Assembly: GCF_007828035.1 (NCBI RefSeq)
Contig: NZ_VITV01000012.1
Coordinates: 89,431 to 153,430 of the forward strand
DNA: 64,000 nucleotides
Origin: Nitrospirillum amazonense
Lineage (GTDB): Bacteria; Pseudomonadota; Alphaproteobacteria; Azospirillales; Azospirillaceae
Direction: 5' to 3'
The number at the start of each line of letters is the position of its first letter. Position 1 is the first letter of the stretch. Position numbers and translations under genes: made by a program. The notes under the pieces were generated by a model. It was not told the origin of the DNA and did not search any database. It saw nothing but the letters and a program-made list of their open reading frames with translations. This document shows, in pieces, positions 7,504-16,026 of this stretch.

Positions 7504-8964
7504 TCAGAAGCCGTTGTTCTTGGCGACCTTGGCGTACCAGAGGCCGCTGTCCTTGATGGTCCGCTTCTGGCCGTTCTTGTAATCGACGTAGGTCAGGCCG
7601 AAGCGCTGGGTATAGCCCTGGGCCCATTCGAAATTGTCCATCAGGCTCCAGGCGTGATAGGCGCGCACCGGCGCACCGTCCTGGATGGCGCGGGACAGGG
7701 CCGCGAAATAAGCCTTCATGTACGCGATGCGCTTTTCATCCTTCACATGGCCGTCGACCAGCGGCGTGTTGTAGGCGGCCCCACTTTCCGTGATCTCGAT
7801 GGGGCGGTTGCCGATGGCCTTGGCCATGCGCACCAGCGTGTCGTGGAAGCCATCGGGATCGATGTCCCAGCCGATGTCGGTCTTGGCGTGCGGGCCCTCA
7901 CCCCATTCGTGCGACGTGTTCAGGCCGGGGACGCCGTTGCCCTCGGGTTTATCCGCCACCACCCAGCGGGTGTAGTAATTCAAGCCCACCATGTCGTAGT
8001 CGGCGCGCATGATCTTCTCATCGCCCGGCTGGAAGCCCAGCAAGGCATCGCGCTGGTCGGCCGGCAGCACGTCGGGGTAGGTGCCCTCCAGCACCGGCTG
8101 CAGGAACCACAGATTCAGGAAGCGGTGGTAGCGTTCGGCCGCGGCCTTGTCGGCCTCGCTGTCGGTGCGCGGCACCATGTTGGCCACGTCGCAGACGCTG
8201 CCCACCTGGAACTTGGGATTGATGGCCTTCATGGCGCGGAAGGCCTTGCCCTGGCTGAGGTTCACCACGTGGGTGGCCTTCAGCATCTGCAGCGGGTCCT
8301 TGTGGCCCGGGGCGAACATGCCCTCCCAATAGCCGAGGTGGGTAAAGGTTTTGGGCTCGTTCAGGATGGCCCAATGGTTGATGCGGTCGCCCAAGGCGCG
8401 GCCGACGATGTCGGCGTATTCCGCCAGACGGTCTGACGTGTCGCGGTTGGTCCAACCGCCTTCATCGTCCAGGGCTTGCGGCAGGTCCCAGTGGTACAGC
8501 GTGACCAGGGGGCGGGCCCCCGCCTCCAGCACGGCGTCGGTCAGGCGCTTGTAATAGTCCAGGCCGGCCTGGTTGACCGCCCCCTTGCCCAGCGGCTGCA
8601 CCCGCGACCAGGCGATGGAATAGCGATAGCTCTTCAGGTTCATCTGCCGGATGAGGGCCGCGTCTTCCTTGTACTTGTGATAGCTGTCGCAGGCCACGTC
8701 GCCGGTGTCGTCGTTCTTGATGCGGCCCAGGCCCTTCTGGTGGGTAAACGTGTCCCAGATGGACGGCCCCTTGCCGTCGGCGTTCCAGCCGCCCTCGACC
8801 TGATAGGCGGCGGTAGCCGCGCCCCACAGGAAGTCCTTCGGGAACACGACTTGGCCCGCCTTCGTGGCGGCCAGCGCGGACCGCCAGGTCGCGGCCGTCC
8901 CCCCCAGGGCGCCCACACCGGCCAGGGCGGCGGCGCCCTGCAAAAGGGTGCGACGATTCATCAT
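7504..8964 (-). CDS. Exported GH1 beta-glucosidase with Tat signal
   Basis: 486 residues. Glycoside hydrolase family 1 enzymes hydrolyse beta-glucosides and related disaccharides by retention. Motifs: FLWGAATAAYQVEGGW near residue 45, acid/base Glu203 in WAILNEP, nucleophile Glu393 in ITESG, and the C-terminal SLMDNFEWAQGY aglycone region. The N-terminus carries NRRTLLQGAAALAG, a twin-arginine signal with a long hydrophobic stretch ending near ALAA, so the enzyme is predicted to be exported folded to the periplasm; most bacterial GH1 enzymes lack a signal. GGAG lies 10 bases before the ATG. Divergent from cysTWA with 484 bases between. Confidence 0.93.
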   Translation of the reverse strand: MMNRRTLLQGAAALAGVGALGGTAATWRSALAATKAGQVVFPKDFLWGAATAAYQVEGGWNADGKGPSIWDTFTHQKGLGRIKNDDTGDVACDSYHKYKEDAALIRQMNLKSYRYSIAWSRVQPLGKGAVNQAGLDYYKRLTDAVLEAGARPLVTLYHWDLPQALDDEGGWTNRDTSDRLAEYADIVGRALGDRINHWAILNEPKTFTHLGYWEGMFAPGHKDPLQMLKATHVVNLSQGKAFRAMKAINPKFQVGSVCDVANMVPRTDSEADKAAAERYHRFLNLWFLQPVLEGTYPDVLPADQRDALLGFQPGDEKIMRADYDMVGLNYYTRWVVADKPEGNGVPGLNTSHEWGEGPHAKTDIGWDIDPDGFHDTLVRMAKAIGNRPIEITESGAAYNTPLVDGHVKDEKRIAYMKAYFAALSRAIQDGAPVRAYHAWSLMDNFEWAQGYTQRFGLTYVDYKNGQKRTIKDSGLWYAKVAKNNGF

Positions 8965-9180
8965 GCTTTCAACACTCCGTTCCTTGGTAGCGCCTCATCC
9001 CCACGGAGCCCGCCGCGAACGCTCATCCCACGGCAAGATCCGGTATCGGCTGTACGGCAAGGCCAGGGCGCGCCGGCGTGATCGATCCGGCCGATAAAAC
9101 GGCCTGGAAACGGTGCCAGCCTTGGTTTTTGTCATGCCCTTCCTCCCAGGACGACTTTTACCCCATCCCGGACAACGCTG

Positions 9181-9195
9181 TCACACGTCATGTGA
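9181..9195. promoter_or_regulatory. Inverted repeat TCACA-N5-TGTGA (candidate operator 1)
   Basis: TCACA at 9181-9185 and TGTGA at 9191-9195 form a dyad that extends one more base pair on each side (GTCACA/TGTGAC). A second similar dyad lies 70 bases away, suggesting a dimeric regulator site for the GH1 gene or cysTWA. The regulator is unknown. Confidence 0.4.
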
Positions 9196-9251
9196 CCGCT
9201 ACCGCGCCGGATTCTCATCGCCACCCTCGGCTTACCCGATAGGGTCAAATT

Positions 9252-9265
9252 TCACACTTTTGTGA
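9252..9265. promoter_or_regulatory. Inverted repeat TCACA-N4-TGTGA (candidate operator 2)
   Basis: TCACA at 9252-9256 and TGTGA at 9261-9265 repeat the half-sites of the dyad at 9181-9195 with a spacer one base shorter. Two copies within 85 bases is unlikely to be chance in such GC-rich DNA, but no protein can be assigned. Confidence 0.4.
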
Positions 9266-9448
9266 TGGTGATTTATTGGGAGATGCATGGCACCGTTGTG
9301 AAAGACGTGCCTGCCCCGCACGGCGTGAAGGTTGTACACGCTCCGGGGCTTATGCATTAATCTCGCGTCTCGAATTTGGGGAAAGGCCGCTCATGACCCG
9401 ACCGGGTTCGTCTCACGTCGACTTATCCCTTTCGGGCGGGGTAGCCTC

Positions 9449-10324
9449 GTGACGGCCGCCGCGTCGACCACGGCGACCAAGCCTGCCAGGCGGGGGTGGG
9501 CCTTCCTGGCCCCGACCATCCTGCCCGGCTTTGGCACCGCCTTCGGCTTCACCCTGGCCTATCTCTGCCTGATCGTCCTGATCCCCCTGGGCCACATGGC
9601 CCTGCGGGCGGCGGACGTGGGTTGGGACCGGTTCTGGGCCATTACCCTGGCCCCCCGGGTGCTGCACGCCTTCTATATCAGCTTCGGCTGCGCGCTGGCG
9701 GCCGCCCTGATCAACGCCGTGTTCGGCCTGGTGGTGGCGTGGGTGCTGGTGCGGTACCGCTTTCCCGGCCGACGCCTCATCGACGCCATGGTCGACCTGC
9801 CCTTCGCCCTGCCCACCTCCGTCGCCGGCATCGCGCTGACGGCCATCTATGCCCCGAACGGCTGGATCGGGGCCCTGGCCAAGGCGGCCGGGTTCAAGAT
9901 CGCCTTCACCCCGCTGGGTATCGTCATCGCCCTGGTGTTCGTGGGCATGCCCTTCATCGTGCGCACGGTGGAACCGGTGCTGCAGGATCTGGACGCCGAG
10001 GTGGAGGAAGCCGCCGCCTCGCTGGGCGCCACGCGCTGGCAGACCTTCACCAAGGTGCTGTTGCCCGCCATCCTGCCGGCGCTGATCACCGGCGTGGCGC
10101 TGGCCTTCGCCCGCGGCGTGGGGGAGTATGGCTCCGTCATCTTCATCGCCGGCAACATCCCGGCGGTGTCGGAGATCGTGCCCCTGCTGATCGTCGCCCG
10201 GCTGGAGCAATACGATTATGCCGGCGCCACCGTCATCGCCACGGCCATGATGGGGGTTTCCTTCCTCATGCTGCTGGGCATCAATTTCCTGCAGCGCTGG
10301 ACCCGGTCGCGTCATGCCCGCTGA
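9449..10324 (+). CDS. cysT: Sulfate/thiosulfate ABC transporter permease CysT (CysU)
   Basis: Inner-membrane permease of the CysPTWA sulfate/thiosulfate importer. From the GTG at 9449 (GGGCGGGG 8 bases upstream) it has 291 residues and about six membrane segments. It has the CysT-type blocks ARYRFPG-like [23 protein letters not shown] and the EAA loop [15 protein letters not shown], which contacts the ATPase. A longer frame to 9332 adds a non-conserved leader. Overlaps cysW by 11 bases, so translation is coupled. No sulfate-binding protein gene (cysP/sbp) lies upstream. Confidence 0.93.
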   Translation: MTAAASTTATKPARRGWAFLAPTILPGFGTAFGFTLAYLCLIVLIPLGHMALRAADVGWDRFWAITLAPRVLHAFYISFGCALAAALINAVFGLVVAWVLVRYRFPGRRLIDAMVDLPFALPTSVAGIALTAIYAPNGWIGALAKAAGFKIAFTPLGIVIALVFVGMPFIVRTVEPVLQDLDAEVEEAAASLGATRWQTFTKVLLPAILPALITGVALAFARGVGEYGSVIFIAGNIPAVSEIVPLLIVARLEQYDYAGATVIATAMMGVSFLMLLGINFLQRWTRSRHAR

Positions 10325-11171
10325 TCCACATTCCCGCCGCCCCGCCGTGGGCGAGGGCCCGCTCACGCGCCTGGCGCTTATCGGCCTGGCCATCCTGTTC
10401 CTGGCGGCCTTCCTGGCCCTGCCGCTGGTGGCGGTGTTCAGCCAGGCCCTGGCCAAGGGTGTCGGCGCCTTCCTCAAGAGCCTGACCGATCCCGACGCCC
10501 TGTCGGCCATCCGGCTGACCCTGACGGTGGCCGCCATCGCCGTGCCGCTGAACCTGGTGTTCGGCGTGGCCGCCAGCTGGGCCATCGCCAAATTCAATTT
10601 CCGGGGCAAGAGCCTGCTGCTGGCCCTGATCGACCTCCCCTTCTCCGTCTCGCCCGTCATTTCCGGCCTGGTCTATGTGCTGCTGTTCGGCCTGCATGGC
10701 AGCTTCGGCCCCTGGCTGCGCGACCACGGGGTGCAGATCATCTTCGCGGTGCCGGGCGTGGTCATGGCCACCGTCTTCGTCACCTTCCCCTTCGTGGCGC
10801 GCGAGCTGATCCCGCTGATGCAGGAACAGGGCGTGGAGGATGAGGAGGCCGCGATCGTGCTGGGCGCCAGCGGCTGGCAGACCTTCCGCCTGGTGACCCT
10901 GCCCAACATCCGCTGGGGTCTGCTGTACGGCGTGCTGCTTTGCAACGCCCGCGCCATGGGCGAATTCGGGGCGGTGTCCGTCGTTTCCGGCCACATCCGG
11001 GGCAAGACCAACACCATGCCCTTGCATGTCGAGATTCTGTACAACGAATACAACTTCGTGGCCGCCTTCGCGGTGGCCTCGCTGCTGGCGCTGCTGGCGC
11101 TGGTGACCCTGGCGGCCAAGGCGGCCCTGGAATGGCGCTTCGCCGACCAGATCGCCGCCGCCAAACGGTGA
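10314..11171 (+). CDS. cysW: Sulfate/thiosulfate ABC transporter permease CysW
   Basis: Second permease subunit, 285 residues, six predicted membrane helices. Typical CysW segments are [18 protein letters not shown], the EAA loop [22 protein letters not shown] and the [16 protein letters not shown] block. Starts inside the end of cysT (11-base overlap) and is followed by cysA after 56 bases. The sequence CGGTGAGA at its stop codon is repeated 14 bases downstream (11166-11173 and 11180-11187). Confidence 0.94.
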   Translation: MPADPHSRRPAVGEGPLTRLALIGLAILFLAAFLALPLVAVFSQALAKGVGAFLKSLTDPDALSAIRLTLTVAAIAVPLNLVFGVAASWAIAKFNFRGKSLLLALIDLPFSVSPVISGLVYVLLFGLHGSFGPWLRDHGVQIIFAVPGVVMATVFVTFPFVARELIPLMQEQGVEDEEAAIVLGASGWQTFRLVTLPNIRWGLLYGVLLCNARAMGEFGAVSVVSGHIRGKTNTMPLHVEILYNEYNFVAAFAVASLLALLALVTLAAKAALEWRFADQIAAAKR

Positions 11172-11227
11172 GACCAGACCGGTGAGAGTAGCAGCGACGA
11201 TGACGATCAAGCAAACGGGCGGCGCGC

Positions 11228-12292
11228 ATGGCCATTGAAATCCGCAACGTGGAAAAGACCTTCGGCGCCTTCACCGCCTTGGGCGGCGTCAGCCTGGACG
11301 TGCGCTCGGGCGAGCTCTTGGCCCTGCTGGGGCCCAGCGGTTCCGGCAAGACCACCCTGCTGCGCATCATCGCCGGCCTGGACCATGCCGACGCCGGCGA
11401 GGTCAGCTTCGACGGGCAGGACACCCGCGACCGCGCGGCGCGGGACCGCAAGGTGGGCTTCGTCTTCCAGCACTACGCCCTGTTCCGGCACATGACCGTC
11501 TTCGACAACGTGGCCTTCGGCCTGCGCGTCAAGAAGAAGGCGGAGCGGCCGGCGGAGATGGACATCCGCCGCCGCGTGGACCAGCTGCTGACCATGGTGC
11601 AGCTGTCGCACCTGGCCACCCGCTACCCCAGCCAGCTGTCCGGCGGCCAGCGCCAGCGCGTGGCCCTGGCCCGGGCGCTGGCCATCGAGCCCAAGGTGCT
11701 GCTGTTGGACGAGCCCTTTGGCGCCCTGGACGCCAAGGTGCGCAAGGATCTGCGCAAGTGGCTGCGCCATCTGCACGACGACATGCACATCACCTCCATC
11801 TTCGTGACCCACGACCAGGAAGAGGCGTTGGAACTGGCGGACCGCGTGGTGGTCATGAACCACGGCCAGATCATCCAGGTGGGCACCCCGGCGGAGGTGT
11901 ACGACCACCCCGCCGACAGCTTCGTCTTCGACTTCCTGGGCGGCGTGAATCGCCTGAACGGCGTCATCGAGGCGGGCGTGGCGCGCCTGGACGGCAAGGC
12001 TGTGCGGGTGGATGGCGCCGTCGGCGCGGACGGCCCGGCCGTCATCTATGTACGCCCCCACCAGGTGGAGCTGGGCGTGGCCCCGGCCGAGGGCGTGCCG
12101 GAGGGCAAATGGAGTGCCCGGGTCAGCAGCCTGCACGCCGCCGGCCCCGTGGCCCGGCTGGAGCTGGACCTGGCCGGCCGCGCGCTGGAAGCACAGCTGT
12201 CCCGCGACCGGCTGAGCGATCTGGCGCTGGAGGTGGGCAGCTGGTGTACTGTGGACTTCCGTCACGCCCGGGTGTTCCCCGCTAAAAGCTAG
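11228..12292 (+). CDS. cysA: Sulfate/thiosulfate import ATP-binding protein CysA
   Basis: ATPase of the importer, 354 residues, cytoplasmic. Walker [13 protein letters not shown] near residue 36, Q-loop [11 protein letters not shown], signature [15 protein letters not shown], Walker [16 protein letters not shown], and switch His in [15 protein letters not shown]; a C-terminal TOBE-like domain of about 110 residues (TRHARVFP-like FRHARVFP at the end) follows. Length and domain order match CysA. It closes the cysTWA operon; proA begins 41 bases later. Confidence 0.95.
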   Translation: MAIEIRNVEKTFGAFTALGGVSLDVRSGELLALLGPSGSGKTTLLRIIAGLDHADAGEVSFDGQDTRDRAARDRKVGFVFQHYALFRHMTVFDNVAFGLRVKKKAERPAEMDIRRRVDQLLTMVQLSHLATRYPSQLSGGQRQRVALARALAIEPKVLLLDEPFGALDAKVRKDLRKWLRHLHDDMHITSIFVTHDQEEALELADRVVVMNHGQIIQVGTPAEVYDHPADSFVFDFLGGVNRLNGVIEAGVARLDGKAVRVDGAVGADGPAVIYVRPHQVELGVAPAEGVPEGKWSARVSSLHAAGPVARLELDLAGRALEAQLSRDRLSDLALEVGSWCTVDFRHARVFPAKS

Positions 12293-12333
12293 GGCTGGGG
12301 CGTGACGGCGTAACGGATCAGGGCGTGCGAATC

Positions 12334-13605
12334 ATGGACGGGCAGACGGTCGACCTCACGGCATTGATGCAGGATATCGGACAGCGGGCGCGCGCCGCCA
12401 GCGCCGACCTTGCCGTGACCACACCGGAGCAGCGCGTCGCGGGCCTGCGCGCCGCCGCGGCCGCCCTGCGCGCCGACGCCGCCACCATCCTGGACGCCAA
12501 CGCCCGCGACATGGCGGCCGGCCAGGCCAAGGGGCTGACCCCCGCCCTGCTGGACCGCCTGCGCCTGGACGAGGGCCGGCTGGAGGCTATGGCCAGGGGC
12601 TTGGAGGAGGTGGCCGACCTGCCCGACCCCCTGGGCGCCGTCATGGCCGACTGGACCCGGCCCAACGGCCTGCGCATCCAGCGGGTGCGGGTGCCGCTGG
12701 GCGTCATCGGCATCATCTATGAAAGCCGGCCCAACGTGACCGCCGATGCCGGCGGCCTGTGCGTGAAGTCCGGCAACGCCGCCATCCTGCGCGGCGGCTC
12801 GGAAAGCCTGCACTCATCATCCACCATCGTCGCGGCCATGCGCCGGGGCCTGGTGGAAGGCGGCCTGCCCGCCGACGCCGTGCAGCTGGTGCCCACCACC
12901 GACCGCGCCGCCGTGGGCATCCTGCTGACCATGACCGATTTCGTCGATGTCATCATCCCCCGTGGCGGCAAGTCCCTGACGGCGCGGGTGGCGGCGGAAT
13001 CGCGCGTGCCGGTCATCAAGCACCTGGACGGCATCTGCCACGTCTACCTGGACCGGGCGGCCGATCCGGCCAAGGGCCGCGCCATCGCCCTCAACGCCAA
13101 GATGCGCCGCACCGGCATTTGCGGCGCCATGGAGACGCTGCTGGTTCACCGCGACGTGGCGGCCACCCAGCTGCCCGCCCTGATCGAGGATCTGGTCGGT
13201 GCCGGCTGCGAGGTGCGGGGCGACGCCACCGTGCAGGCGCTGGACGCCCGCGTGCTGCCGGCCGACGACGCCGACTGGGATACGGAATATCTGGACGCGA
13301 TCCTGTCGGTGAAGGTGGTGGACGGCGTGGATGAGGCCATCGCCCACGTCGAGCGCCACGGCAGCCACCATACCGACAGTATCGTGACCGAGGATGCCGC
13401 CACGGCAGAGTATTTCCTGGCCCGTGTCGACAGCGGCATCGTGCTGTGGAACGCCTCCACCCAGTTCGCCGATGGCGGGGAGTTCGGCTTCGGCGCCGAG
13501 ATCGGCATTTCCACCGGCAAGCTGCACGCCCGCGGCCCGGTGGGTGCCGAACAGCTGACCAGCTACAAATACGTCGTGCGCGGCGACGGCCAGACGCGCC
13601 CGTAA
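12334..13605 (+). CDS. proA: Gamma-glutamyl phosphate reductase
   Basis: Reduces gamma-glutamyl phosphate to glutamate 5-semialdehyde with NADPH in proline synthesis. From ATG 12334 it has 423 residues (family about 417-430); CAGGGCG lies about 8 bases upstream, whereas the alternative GTG at 12325 is too close to it. It has the ALDH fold with the catalytic Cys263 in [29 protein letters not shown] near residue 110 and [21 protein letters not shown] at the end. In relatives proB-proA precede nadD; proB is not in the window upstream. Followed by nadD after 22 bases. Confidence 0.96.
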   Translation: MDGQTVDLTALMQDIGQRARAASADLAVTTPEQRVAGLRAAAAALRADAATILDANARDMAAGQAKGLTPALLDRLRLDEGRLEAMARGLEEVADLPDPLGAVMADWTRPNGLRIQRVRVPLGVIGIIYESRPNVTADAGGLCVKSGNAAILRGGSESLHSSSTIVAAMRRGLVEGGLPADAVQLVPTTDRAAVGILLTMTDFVDVIIPRGGKSLTARVAAESRVPVIKHLDGICHVYLDRAADPAKGRAIALNAKMRRTGICGAMETLLVHRDVAATQLPALIEDLVGAGCEVRGDATVQALDARVLPADDADWDTEYLDAILSVKVVDGVDEAIAHVERHGSHHTDSIVTEDAATAEYFLARVDSGIVLWNASTQFADGGEFGFGAEIGISTGKLHARGPVGAEQLTSYKYVVRGDGQTRP

Positions 13606-13627
13606 GCGACCGGCCGGCGTCTCCCCC

Positions 13628-14272
13628 ATGTCAACCTCCCACCACGGCCGCTATTGGATTCGCCCGCGGCCGCTGACCGGGGCCAGTTGGGCCGGCCGGC
13701 GCATCGGCATCCTGGGCGGGTCCTTCAACCCCGCCCACGCCGGCCACCGCCACGTCAGCCAATGGATGCTGCGCCGCCTGAACCTGGACCAGGTGTGGTG
13801 GCTGGTCAGCCCGCAGAACCCGCTGAAGCAGACGCACGGCATGGCCACGCTGGACGCCCGGCTGGATGCCGCCCGCGCCGCCGCCCGCGATCCCCGCATC
13901 CTGGTGACGGATCTGGAGACACAGCTGGGCACCCGCTACACCGTGGACACGCTGGAGGCCCTGCGCCGCCGCTATCCCCGCACCCGCTTCGTCTGGATCA
14001 TGGGCGCCGACAACCTGCTGCAGATTCCGCGCTGGCGGGGATGGACGCGCATCCTGGGCCGCATGCCGGTTGCCGTGTTTCCGCGCCGCCCCTATTCCCT
14101 AAAGGCGCTTGTCGGCAAGGCCGCGCGGCGTTATCTCCGCAATCGGGTTCCTCCACGGGACGCGGGCGGGCTGCCGGCACGATCGGCACCGGCCTGGACC
14201 TTCCTGGACGGGCCGCTGCATCCCGCCTCCGCCACCGAAATCCGGCGGAAGGGGTGGTGGGCCGGCCGGTGA
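13628..14272 (+). CDS. nadD: Nicotinate-nucleotide adenylyltransferase
   Basis: Transfers AMP from ATP to nicotinate mononucleotide in NAD synthesis. 214 residues, with the nucleotidyltransferase motif GGSFNPAHAGHRHVS near residue 36 (H-x-G-H variant HAGH), WWLVSPQNPLK, the WIMGADNLLQIPRW block, and the C-terminal SATEIR motif. The first 27 residues before GRRIGILGG are longer than in E. coli, as often in Alphaproteobacteria. Lies between proA and rsfS in conserved order. Confidence 0.95.
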   Translation: MSTSHHGRYWIRPRPLTGASWAGRRIGILGGSFNPAHAGHRHVSQWMLRRLNLDQVWWLVSPQNPLKQTHGMATLDARLDAARAAARDPRILVTDLETQLGTRYTVDTLEALRRRYPRTRFVWIMGADNLLQIPRWRGWTRILGRMPVAVFPRRPYSLKALVGKAARRYLRNRVPPRDAGGLPARSAPAWTFLDGPLHPASATEIRRKGWWAGR

Positions 14273-14300
14273 CGGGAAAAGCGGACTGCTAGGACTAATC

Positions 14301-14336
14301 CCGTAGGCAAGCGCGCCCCGTGCGGCTTGCCCACGG
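14301..14336. terminator. Hairpin between nadD and rsfS
   Basis: CCGTAGGCAAGC (14301-14312) pairs with GCTTGCCCACGG (14325-14336) with one mismatch and a 12-base loop. No adjoining T-run (a T6 lies at 14392-14397, too far). It may attenuate or stabilise the nadD message. Confidence 0.4.
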
Positions 14337-14480
14337 ACATCATCGGACTATCATCAGGGTGCGGGCCGGCCATGCCGGATCCTCAGCGCCCTTTTTTGCT
14401 TAGAGGTAACGATCATTTCCACCATCGCCCATTTCCCGACGCCGACCGCTGGGCGGACGGCGCCCCAGCCGCTTCCGGAC

Positions 14481-14870
14481 ATGGCGGCCCCCGACTTCCC
14501 CGAGCAGCTGCGCGACCTGATCGTCGCCAGTGTGGAGGATGACAAGGCCGAAGGCACCGTGGTGCTCGACCTCAAGGGCAAGTCCACCCTGGCCGACTAC
14601 ATCGTCATCACCTCGGGCCGTTCCGCCCGGCAGGTGGATGCCATGGCCGGCCACCTGCTGTCCAAGCTGAAGGAAGTCGGCCTGGTCGGTCTCGACGCCG
14701 AAGGCACGCCCCAGTGCGACTGGGTGCTGATCGACGCCGGCGACGTGCTGGTCCACCTGTTCCGTCCCGAGGTCCGCGCCTTCTACAACCTGGAAAAGAT
14801 GTGGGGCGTGGAACTGCCGCCCGACTTCGCCGGATTCGGCGCGCCCGCCGGCGACTTTTTGTCTGTTTAA
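14481..14870 (+). CDS. rsfS: Ribosomal silencing factor RsfS
   Basis: RsfS binds ribosomal protein L14 and blocks subunit joining when nutrients are low. From ATG 14481 the protein has 129 residues and contains the family core ADYIVITSGRSARQVDAMAGHL, the CDWVLIDAGDVLVHLFRPEVRAFY block and YNLEKMW. No good ribosome binding site precedes this ATG; GAGG at 14403-14406 would suit a start near 14409-14414, but only ACG or ATC codons are in frame there. The N-terminus is therefore uncertain by up to 24 residues. Followed by rlmH after 26 bases. Confidence 0.93.
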   Translation: MAAPDFPEQLRDLIVASVEDDKAEGTVVLDLKGKSTLADYIVITSGRSARQVDAMAGHLLSKLKEVGLVGLDAEGTPQCDWVLIDAGDVLVHLFRPEVRAFYNLEKMWGVELPPDFAGFGAPAGDFLSV

Positions 14871-14896
14871 GTAAGAACGTCGGCGGGACCGGGCCC

Positions 14897-15355
14897 ATGC
14901 GCGTTTGGCTGATCGCCGTCGGCCGCAGCCGGCCGGGCCCCGCCCGCGACCTGTTCGAAGAGTACAAGGGCCGCATCACCTGGCCCTTCACCCTGCGCGA
15001 GGTCGAGTGCCGCAAGCGGGTGGAGGGCGATGAGCTGAAGCGGCTGGAGGCCCAGCTGCTGCTGGAGGCCATTCCCCCGAGCGCCACCCTGGTGGCCCTG
15101 GACGAACGCGGCAAGGCCCTGCCCAGCGAGGCCTTCGCCCGCCAGGTCGGCACCTGGCGCGACGCCGGCGTGGCCGACCTCGCCTTCGTCATCGGCGGCG
15201 CCGATGGCCTGGCCGAAGAGGTGCGCCGCCGCGCCAGCCTGCTCATCGCCTTCGGCCCCATGACCTGGCCGCACATGATGGTGCGCGGCATGCTGGCCGA
15301 ACAGCTCTATCGCGCCCAGCAAATCCTGGCGGGACATCCCTACCACCGGGTGTGA
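14897..15355 (+). CDS. rlmH: 23S rRNA (pseudouridine-1915 N3) methyltransferase RlmH
   Basis: SPOUT methyltransferase acting on helix 69 of assembled 70S ribosomes. 152 residues from ATG 14897 (MRVWLIAVGRSRPGP). Conserved: LVALDERGKALPSEAFA, FVIGGADGLAEEVRRRA forming part of the knot, and the C-terminal EQLYRAQQILAGHPYHR. An open frame extends upstream to 14714 but overlaps rsfS and lacks homology features. Last gene of the proA-nadD-rsfS-rlmH run; in relatives gpmI is usually close by, here it is 6.8 kb away. Confidence 0.96.
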   Translation: MRVWLIAVGRSRPGPARDLFEEYKGRITWPFTLREVECRKRVEGDELKRLEAQLLLEAIPPSATLVALDERGKALPSEAFARQVGTWRDAGVADLAFVIGGADGLAEEVRRRASLLIAFGPMTWPHMMVRGMLAEQLYRAQQILAGHPYHRV

Positions 15356-15459
15356 GCGTGCCGCGCTTGCGGTGCGTCAATGCACGCGCCGTCCCCTTTG
15401 GCCATTCTTCCCCAGCGTGTGCGACCGCCCGGTGAGGGCGACCGGAAATGGAGGGGACC

Positions 15460-15978
15460 ATGGCCGTGCTGATCGCCTTTTACTCGCTGACTGGAACAAC
15501 CCGCACCGTGGTGGCGGAGTTGGCCCGGCACCTGCGGGCCGACATCGAGGAAATCCGCTGCGAGCGCTACGGCATCAGCTTCAGGGGTTGGTGGCGGGCG
15601 GCGGCGGATAGCTGGCGCGGCCGGCTGCCCCCGATCGCCCCGGCGACCCACGCCGCCCGCAACTATGATCTGGTGGTGCTGGCGGGCCCCATCTGGGCCT
15701 GGCACCCCTGCCCGCCCCTGCGCGCCTATGTGCGGCGCGAGCGGGCGGACCTGCCGGAAACCGCCCTGCTGCTGACCCACGGCGGATCGGCGGGCCAACA
15801 GTCGCTGGACGCGCTGCAGGCCTGGGTGGGAAAGCCGCCCAAGGCGCGCGTGACCATCACCGCCGCCGAGATGAAAAGCGGCACCTACGCCGACACGGTG
15901 GCGCATTTCGCCCAGACCCTGCGTCCCAAGCCCGCGCCGGCGCCGGTGCCCCTTGCGGTGGATCAATGCGCCGGGTGA
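15460..15978 (+). CDS. Flavodoxin-like protein
   Basis: 172 residues. The N-terminal LIAFYSLTGTTRTVVAELA is the FMN phosphate-binding loop of flavodoxins (S/T-x-T-G-x-T), followed by DLVVLAGPIWAWHPCPPLRAYV, the second flavin-contact loop of the NAD(P)H-quinone reductase-like subgroup, and LLLTHGGSAG. The ATG at 15460 follows GAGGGG at 15451-15456 closely; the alternative ATG at 15448 would place the site inside the gene. It is the first gene of the block that separates rlmH from gpmI. Partner unknown. Confidence 0.85.
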   Translation: MAVLIAFYSLTGTTRTVVAELARHLRADIEEIRCERYGISFRGWWRAAADSWRGRLPPIAPATHAARNYDLVVLAGPIWAWHPCPPLRAYVRRERADLPETALLLTHGGSAGQQSLDALQAWVGKPPKARVTITAAEMKSGTYADTVAHFAQTLRPKPAPAPVPLAVDQCAG

Positions 15979-16026
15979 ACGGTTGGGGCCGACTGGGCGG
16001 GTCATACCCTTTCCAGGACCGCCTTC

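Larger units (their letters stand above)
8965..9448. other. 484-base divergent intergenic region
   Basis: No gene is supported here. It should hold the promoters for the GH1 gene (-) and cysTWA (+). It contains two TCACA/TGTGA inverted repeats at 9181-9195 and 9252-9265, listed separately, and an AT-richer patch from about 9241 to 9285. No SAM or other known riboswitch signature could be made out by eye. Confidence 0.6.

Noticed and set aside
9100..9448. Possible SAM or other riboswitch before cysTWA
   Set aside because: No conserved core (for example SAM-II pseudoknot bases) could be matched by eye; only the dyads stand out.
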